Assembly (NCBI RefSeq): GCF_936933875.1
Contig: NZ_CAKZIK010000011.1
Coordinates: 1-26,843 of the forward strand
Length of the DNA: 26,843 nucleotides
Direction of reading: 5' to 3'
From: an uncultured Chryseobacterium sp.
Lineage (GTDB): Bacteria; Bacteroidota; Bacteroidia; Flavobacteriales; Weeksellaceae
A model generated the notes under the pieces. It ran no database searches. It was not told where the DNA came from and saw only the letters and a program-made list of their open reading frames with translations. Positions 22,474 through 26,843 of the stretch are shown here, in pieces. How positions within the stretch are numbered: position 1 is the first letter of the stretch; every line of letters begins with the position of its first letter. The position numbers and the translations under genes are program-made.

Positions 22474-23610
22474 ATGGAAGAATACATCAAGTACAGTTAC
22501 GAAGTGGAAGAAATTCCAGAAAATTTCGATGAGTATATTACCACCATTAATAACGATATCCGCGAATACATCAAAAATACGCCAAACCTAAGCAGGGCGA
22601 CCCATCATACAAGAGATGCGCACGCCAATGGCTATGCAGTGCTGAAAGCAGAGGTTGAAATTTTGGATAATCTGCCCGAAGAACTGGCGCAGGGCATTTA
22701 TGCGAAACCCGGAAAACACCAGGCAGCAGTTCGCTTTTCCAATGGTTCGTCCAGAGTTTTGCCCGATAAACTAAGCGGTAATGCACAAGGATTTGCTTTA
22801 AAGATTTTTGGGATAGATGGCAAAAAATTATCTCCCGGAGAGGAAGATTCTCCCAATGTTGATTTTAACCTAATTAATAATCCGGTGTTTTTCTGTAACT
22901 CGGCAGAACATTATGTTTTCATTTCAAAGCTTTTTTTAAAGCTAAATGATTTCTTTGAAAAGGGAGCCTTGGGAAAATTGGAATTTGCCACACTTTGGGT
23001 CACCGAAAATAAAAAAGCATTTCCAAATTTTGAGGCTTTGAAGGAATTGGGAGCTCTTAAAACTTTTGAAAAAATCCCTTCCATCAACAGTTTTTTTTAT
23101 GAATTTTACAGTATGGGAGCAGTTCGCCACGGTGATTATATCGCCAAAGTAAGAGTGATCCCAACTGAGCAGACCAAGAACGCCATCACGGAAAAAAATA
23201 TTGATCTAGACAGCGCAGAATGGCCGTACAGAAAAGGAATTATCAAAGAAATAGCTCAAAAAAACCTTACGTTTGAGTTGCAAATACAACTTTGCAAAGA
23301 CCTGAAAGAAATGCCTGTGAATGACCTTACAAAAGAATGGTCGCAGGAATTATCACCATTCCGTACGGTGGCAAAAATCACAATACCAAAACAAACGGTT
23401 CCTGAGGATGGTAATTTTGAAATTATGGAAAATCTGTCGTTTACACCGTTCAGAACTATAGAAGAGAATTCACCGATTGGAAATTTACAGCGTTCACGAC
23501 AGTCAGCGTATGTAACATCTTCAACCTCAAGACACGAGCTAAACCACAAAAAACGTAAAGAACCAAAGAATTTGGAGGAAGCATTCAGTCCGGAGTTTTA
23601 TCAATTATAA
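22474..23610 (+). CDS. Catalase-related heme protein
   Basis: A 378-residue protein of the short catalase-like group. The catalase core residues are recognisable: distal His50 in TRDAHANGYAV, KHQAAVRFSNGSSR and GNAQGFALKIFG forming the heme-side strands, Asn135/136 in FNLINNPVFF, and the proximal ligand Tyr346 in RQSAY followed by SRHELN, which mirrors the R-x3-Y and R-H-R motif of true catalases. It lacks the usual catalase C-terminal extensions. Relatives include fatty-acid-hydroperoxide-acting enzymes such as allene oxide synthase as well as catalases with weak activity, so the substrate is open. It lies 8 bp after the DyP gene in one operon. Confidence 0.88.
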   Translation: MEEYIKYSYEVEEIPENFDEYITTINNDIREYIKNTPNLSRATHHTRDAHANGYAVLKAEVEILDNLPEELAQGIYAKPGKHQAAVRFSNGSSRVLPDKLSGNAQGFALKIFGIDGKKLSPGEEDSPNVDFNLINNPVFFCNSAEHYVFISKLFLKLNDFFEKGALGKLEFATLWVTENKKAFPNFEALKELGALKTFEKIPSINSFFYEFYSMGAVRHGDYIAKVRVIPTEQTKNAITEKNIDLDSAEWPYRKGIIKEIAQKNLTFELQIQLCKDLKEMPVNDLTKEWSQELSPFRTVAKITIPKQTVPEDGNFEIMENLSFTPFRTIEENSPIGNLQRSRQSAYVTSSTSRHELNHKKRKEPKNLEEAFSPEFYQL

Positions 23611-23673
23611 TTGAAAATGAAGATTGCTGAGTCCTAGTTCCGTAAATTTTATTACCAAAAATCAACCAAAATT

Positions 23674-25479
23674 ATGAGCAAAATAAAAAATGTAACGGTA
23701 GCTGGAAGTGGTGTTTTAGGATTCCAAATTGCTTTTCAAACAGCAATTCACGGATTTGAAACCACTGTTTACGATATCAGTGATGAAGTGTTGGAAAAGG
23801 CGAAAGCAAAGTTCGTCGGATTGGCCGAAAGTCATAAAAAGGATCTTGGCGCCACCGAAGAACAAATTACAAAAGCAAGGGAAAGACTGCACTATTCATC
23901 CGATTTGGCATTTGCCGTGAAAGATGCCGATCTTTTGATAGAAGCAGTGCCAGAAGATATTAAAATAAAAACGGAATTTTATAAGCAACTCTCCGCAATT
24001 GCACCGGAGAAAACCATTTTTGTAAGTAATTCATCCACCTTGTTGCCAAGTCAGTTTGCTGAGGTGACAGGAAGACCGGCTCAATACCTTAACCTGCATT
24101 TTGCCAATCAAATATGGTTGCGAAATACGGCGGAAATTATGCCACATCCAGGAACCGACGAAAAAATATCTGAGGAAATAGTCGATTTTTCAAAGGCGAT
24201 AGGGATGGTGCCTATTTTGGTAAAAAAAGAAGTTCCAGGTTATGTGCTCAATTCTTTATTAAATCCATTTCTGAATGCCGGAATGCAGCTTTGGATTGGC
24301 GATTATGCTACGCCAGAAACCATAGACAAAACCTGGATGCTGGGAACAGGTTCGCCTTACGGACCAATGGCTTTGTATGATATTATCGGATTGACGACAC
24401 CATACAACATTTACAAACTGCAAGTAGAGAAGGGCAAAACAGATGATAAGATTGTTCTGGATAAACTTAAATCAACTTTCATCGACCAAAATAAACTGGG
24501 AATTTCTACTGGCGAAGGCTTTTACAAATATCCAAATCCTTCGTGGCAAAGTCCAGATTTTTTGAAAGTGCCGGAAGCCGATTTATCTAAAATCAGTATC
24601 AAAAATGTTGTGGTGGCTGGAAGTGGCGTTCTCGGTTTTCAGATTGCGGTGCAGTGTGCTTATTTCGGCTATAAAGTCATGGTTTATGATGTTAATGATG
24701 AAGCTTTAAGTAAAGCCAAAAACCGTTTTGATGTCTTGGCTGAAGAATATAAGAACTACCTGAAAGCTGATGAAGAAAAAATCCAAAATACCAAAAATAA
24801 TCTCACTTATTCTACAGATTTGAAAGCTTCTTTACAAGATGCTGATTTATTGATAGAAGCCGTACCGGAAAGCATCGATATCAAAAAAGATTTCTGGGAA
24901 AAAGCTTCTGAGCACGCGCCGGAAAAAACCATTTTCGCGAGCAACTCATCCACACTTTTGCCGAGCAGATTAAGCACATTTACTGATCGTCCGGAAAAAT
25001 TCATCCATTTACATTTTGCCAATCATATAATGGTTCGTAATACGGCAGAAATAATGGGTTCTGATCAAACCGACCCAACGGTTTATAACGAGATTGTAGA
25101 GTTTGCAAAATCCATTGCTATGCTTCCCGTGGAACTGAAGAAGGAAAAATCGGGCTACGTTCTGGATTCTTTGTTGATTCCGCTTTTGGTGGCTGGTCTT
25201 GCGCTGTGGGCGAATGACGTTGCCGATCCTGCAACAATCGATAAAACCTGGAGAATAGCAACAGGTGCTCCTTTTGGACCGATGGCCATTTTAGATTTGA
25301 ATGGGATGAACACCAATTACAACATCTTAAAAGAAATCCCGGGAGAATTAACACAGAAAATAGCAGAAAAGCTAAAAACCGAACTTATCGACAAAGGAAA
25401 ACTTGGTCAGCAATCCGGCGAAGGTTTTTACAAATATCCTGATCCAGAATGGCAAAGCAAGGATTTTTTGAAAGCTTAA
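23674..25479 (+). CDS. Tandemly duplicated 3-hydroxyacyl-CoA dehydrogenase
   Basis: A 601-residue fusion of two 3-hydroxyacyl-CoA dehydrogenase units (about 1-303 and 306-601), each with an NAD-binding Rossmann part (VAGSGVLGFQIA at both starts) and a C-terminal helical part, both ending in GEGFYKYP-x-P-x-WQS. The catalytic pair is kept in both: His in LHFAN and Glu twelve residues later in RNTAEIM, with SNSSTLLP as the Ser motif. The family's catalytic Asn is present in unit 1 (GYVLNSLL) but is Asp in unit 2 (GYVLDSLL). The enzyme should oxidise or reduce 3-hydroxyacyl-CoA or a related 3-hydroxy acid. It follows the catalase-like gene by 63 bp and ends before a shared terminator. Confidence 0.9.
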   Translation: MSKIKNVTVAGSGVLGFQIAFQTAIHGFETTVYDISDEVLEKAKAKFVGLAESHKKDLGATEEQITKARERLHYSSDLAFAVKDADLLIEAVPEDIKIKTEFYKQLSAIAPEKTIFVSNSSTLLPSQFAEVTGRPAQYLNLHFANQIWLRNTAEIMPHPGTDEKISEEIVDFSKAIGMVPILVKKEVPGYVLNSLLNPFLNAGMQLWIGDYATPETIDKTWMLGTGSPYGPMALYDIIGLTTPYNIYKLQVEKGKTDDKIVLDKLKSTFIDQNKLGISTGEGFYKYPNPSWQSPDFLKVPEADLSKISIKNVVVAGSGVLGFQIAVQCAYFGYKVMVYDVNDEALSKAKNRFDVLAEEYKNYLKADEEKIQNTKNNLTYSTDLKASLQDADLLIEAVPESIDIKKDFWEKASEHAPEKTIFASNSSTLLPSRLSTFTDRPEKFIHLHFANHIMVRNTAEIMGSDQTDPTVYNEIVEFAKSIAMLPVELKKEKSGYVLDSLLIPLLVAGLALWANDVADPATIDKTWRIATGAPFGPMAILDLNGMNTNYNILKEIPGELTQKIAEKLKTELIDKGKLGQQSGEGFYKYPDPEWQSKDFLKA

Positions 25480-25505
25480 TAAATGCTAAATTTCCATTAT
25501 AAACT

Positions 25506-25552
25506 AAGTATTTTAATTATTAATCAATTATTTTTAATTAAAATACTTTTTT
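25506..25552. terminator. Bidirectional hairpin terminator between convergent genes
   Basis: AAGTATTTTAATTA (25506-25519) is perfectly complementary to TAATTAAAATACTT (25535-25548), with a 15-base loop and flanking T/A runs (T run to 25552). It lies 26 bp after the dehydrogenase stop and 6 bp from the stop of the convergent hydrolase, so it can end transcripts from both sides. The stem is AT-rich but long. Confidence 0.7.
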
Positions 25553-25554
25553 GG

Positions 25555-26502
25555 TTATGATATTTTTTCATAGAGCCAATCTTTTATACTTTCATAGACA
25601 GATTCTTTAATATCTTCATTAAGTATTTCGTGCCGCATAGCAGGATAAATTTTTGTATTAACATCTGTAAATCCATCTTTTTGCATTTGTGTTACCGTTT
25701 TTTCAACCCCTTTTCCGAAGTTTCCTATCGGATCATCAGCTCCGCTTACAAAAAGAAAGGGAAATTCTTTTGGTATTTTTTCTGCCCATTTTCTTTCCGT
25801 TGCCTGTTGGTTTAGAGAAACTAATGCGTAAAAACCATTATTGGTAAAAGGTACTCCGCATAGGCTGTCCCGGCAAAATGATTCACGGTTGGATTTGCTG
25901 AGGCTCAGCCAACTGTTAAGGTCGCCATCTTTCTCGCCTTTAAAATGTTGATTATTAATTTTTGAAAAAGTTTGGTTGATGAATTTGCTCCTGTGTTTTG
26001 GGGCAATAATATTCTTAATGGACAGGAAAAATTTAGCCAAACCGATTCCGTTGATTTTTCCTCCCGTTCCCACGATGACTGCGCCTTTAAAATCGGCTTC
26101 CTGATTCTGAAGTAAGCATCTTGCAATGAAAGACCCCATAGAATGACCTAGTAAAAAGTGAGGAATGTTAGGGTAGTTGTTTTCTAAAAATGCAGCCATC
26201 GTTGCGGCATCGTCTATCAGTTGCTGCTTGGGATTTTCTTTTTGAAAATAGCCAAGTTCTACCCGATTTTCCGCCGTTTTTCCGTGTCCGAGATGGTCAT
26301 ATAATAGAACTGCAAAACCGTTGTTCGCCAGATATTCTGCAAAATTTTTATAACGACCGCTATGCTCCTGCATCCCGTGTAGTATAAGGACAGTAGCCTT
26401 TGGAGGTTCATTTATTGGTTCGAATAATTCATAAAAAAGTAAGTGTGTACCTGAGTTGGCAATTTTCTGCCTTTTTATATAGCCTGGTGTATGTTTTGCC
26501 AT
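25555..26502 (-). CDS. Alpha/beta hydrolase, monoacylglycerol-lipase-like
   Basis: A 315-residue serine hydrolase of the lysophospholipase/monoacylglycerol lipase type (Hydrolase_4). The oxyanion-loop motif LHGMQEHSGRY is at 41-51, the DHLGHGKT motif at 69-76, the nucleophile Ser121 in GHSMG, the acid Asp256 or 257 in GADDP, and the base His291 in MRHEILNE. There is no signal peptide. It would release fatty acid from monoacylglycerols or lysolipids. It stands alone, convergent with the peroxidase/dehydrogenase cluster, and has its own promoter-like box. A lipid link to the neighbouring cluster is suggestive only. Confidence 0.9.
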   Translation of the reverse strand: MAKHTPGYIKRQKIANSGTHLLFYELFEPINEPPKATVLILHGMQEHSGRYKNFAEYLANNGFAVLLYDHLGHGKTAENRVELGYFQKENPKQQLIDDAATMAAFLENNYPNIPHFLLGHSMGSFIARCLLQNQEADFKGAVIVGTGGKINGIGLAKFFLSIKNIIAPKHRSKFINQTFSKINNQHFKGEKDGDLNSWLSLSKSNRESFCRDSLCGVPFTNNGFYALVSLNQQATERKWAEKIPKEFPFLFVSGADDPIGNFGKGVEKTVTQMQKDGFTDVNTKIYPAMRHEILNEDIKESVYESIKDWLYEKIS

Positions 26503-26519
26503 AGTCGGTTGATTTTGTA

Positions 26520-26527
26520 CAAAAATA
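26520..26527 (-). promoter_or_regulatory. Candidate -7 promoter box of the hydrolase gene
   Basis: The minus strand reads TATTTTTG, a perfect match to the Bacteroidetes TAnnTTTG box, 17 bases before the ATG at 26502. No TTG is found at the usual -33 distance, which lowers confidence. Confidence 0.45.
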
Positions 26528-26843
26528 AAAATTCTGCCCTTTCGAAAGAAAGAATCGAATAAAATTAGAAAAATGGGTTATTGCAGTCAATCTCTTTTAT
26601 AGGATTTAATAGAGATGCGTATTTAGCGCGAAAAAACTTAGACAAATTCTTTGCCAGATACATCACAGGTTGGCCCAAAAAAATGAGCTTTAAGCGAATC
26701 ACGACTGTTAATATTTCCAAATCATTTGTCTTTTTTATCTTCATCGATGAGGACAACGACATCGAAAAAAATTTTGATGGTTCGTTATTTAGTCTCTCCT
26801 TAAACCACCTATAATTTACTGATTATTAGTATTTTGGGTTTAA
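26528..26843. other. AT-rich stretch without a supported gene
   Basis: About 316 bp beyond the hydrolase promoter. Overlapping open frames of 65-77 codons occur on both strands (26565-26762 minus, 26581-26814 plus), but the plus frame has only a TTG start and neither resembles a known protein. It may be a decayed gene or simply intergenic DNA. Confidence 0.5.

Noticed and set aside
23611..23673. Separate promoter or small RNA between the catalase-like and dehydrogenase genes
   Set aside because: 63 bp with no TAnnTTTG box, no hairpin and no repeat that I could find.
26581..26814. 77-codon plus-strand gene at the window end
   Set aside because: TTG start only, overlapped by an antisense frame of similar length, and no recognisable family.
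1..26843. tRNA, rRNA, insertion sequences, integrase or att sites
   Set aside because: No tRNA-like cloverleaf, rRNA sequence, transposase or tyrosine/serine recombinase frame was recognised in the window.

Overview
The window looks like a chromosomal segment of a member of the Bacteroidota, most likely a flavobacterium of the Chryseobacterium/Elizabethkingia type. The evidence is a complete Bacteroidetes-style (CTnDOT-like) conjugation operon, Bacteroidetes promoter motifs (TAnnTTTG) and a secreted protein with the N-terminal style common in Chryseobacterium (Q-V-G-I-N-T after the signal peptide). Organism identity is inferred from protein style only. REGION 1 (1-17900, minus strand) is one long, tightly packed transfer operon of an integrative and conjugative element (ICE). 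In transcription order it holds: a secreted Chryseobacterium-type protein; mobA and the mobB relaxase (ATGA overlap); a ParA-like ATPase; a membrane-anchored acidic protein; traE; traF; a traG/VirB4 ATPase; four secreted proteins (three clearly paralogous, in the VirB5/TraI position, all four ending in the same motif); traJ (VirB6-like); traK (VirB8-position); a traL-like gene; traM (VirB10-like); traN (VirB9-like); a small membrane protein; a VirD4-type coupling protein (mobC-like); and an M23 peptidase that runs off the window. The integrase and att sites are not in view. Two things stand out. The VirB4 ATPase carries a complete DnaJ J-domain (with HPD) between Walker A and Walker B. GC-rich palindromic repeats are inserted in frame in several of the genes, and in one case a cluster of them makes up an entire signal peptide. 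REGION 2 (17901-18803) is about 900 bp without a credible gene. It holds a probable promoter for the transfer operon, a tandem 25-bp repeat, a 79-bp imperfect inverted repeat, and two 100-bp direct repeats (74 of 100 identical by hand count, ungapped, 377 bp apart), each with a small conserved hairpin. It is the obvious place for oriT or an element end. REGION 3 (18804-20414, plus strand) is the remnant of a defence locus: the C-terminal part of a type ISP restriction-modification enzyme, cut off at its 5' end exactly where Region 2 stops, and the N-terminal 100 residues of an AAA-type ATPase. REGION 4 (20552-25479, plus strand) is an intact four-gene cluster: a small protein of unknown function, a DyP-type heme peroxidase, a catalase-related heme protein and a tandemly duplicated 3-hydroxyacyl-CoA dehydrogenase. 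It is preceded by a twice-repeated operator-like motif and followed by a bidirectional hairpin terminator shared with a convergent monoacylglycerol-lipase-like hydrolase. Two hydroperoxide-handling heme proteins together with acyl-CoA and acylglycerol enzymes suggest oxidised-lipid or peroxide metabolism; this is inference. The last ~300 bp contains no gene that can be supported.
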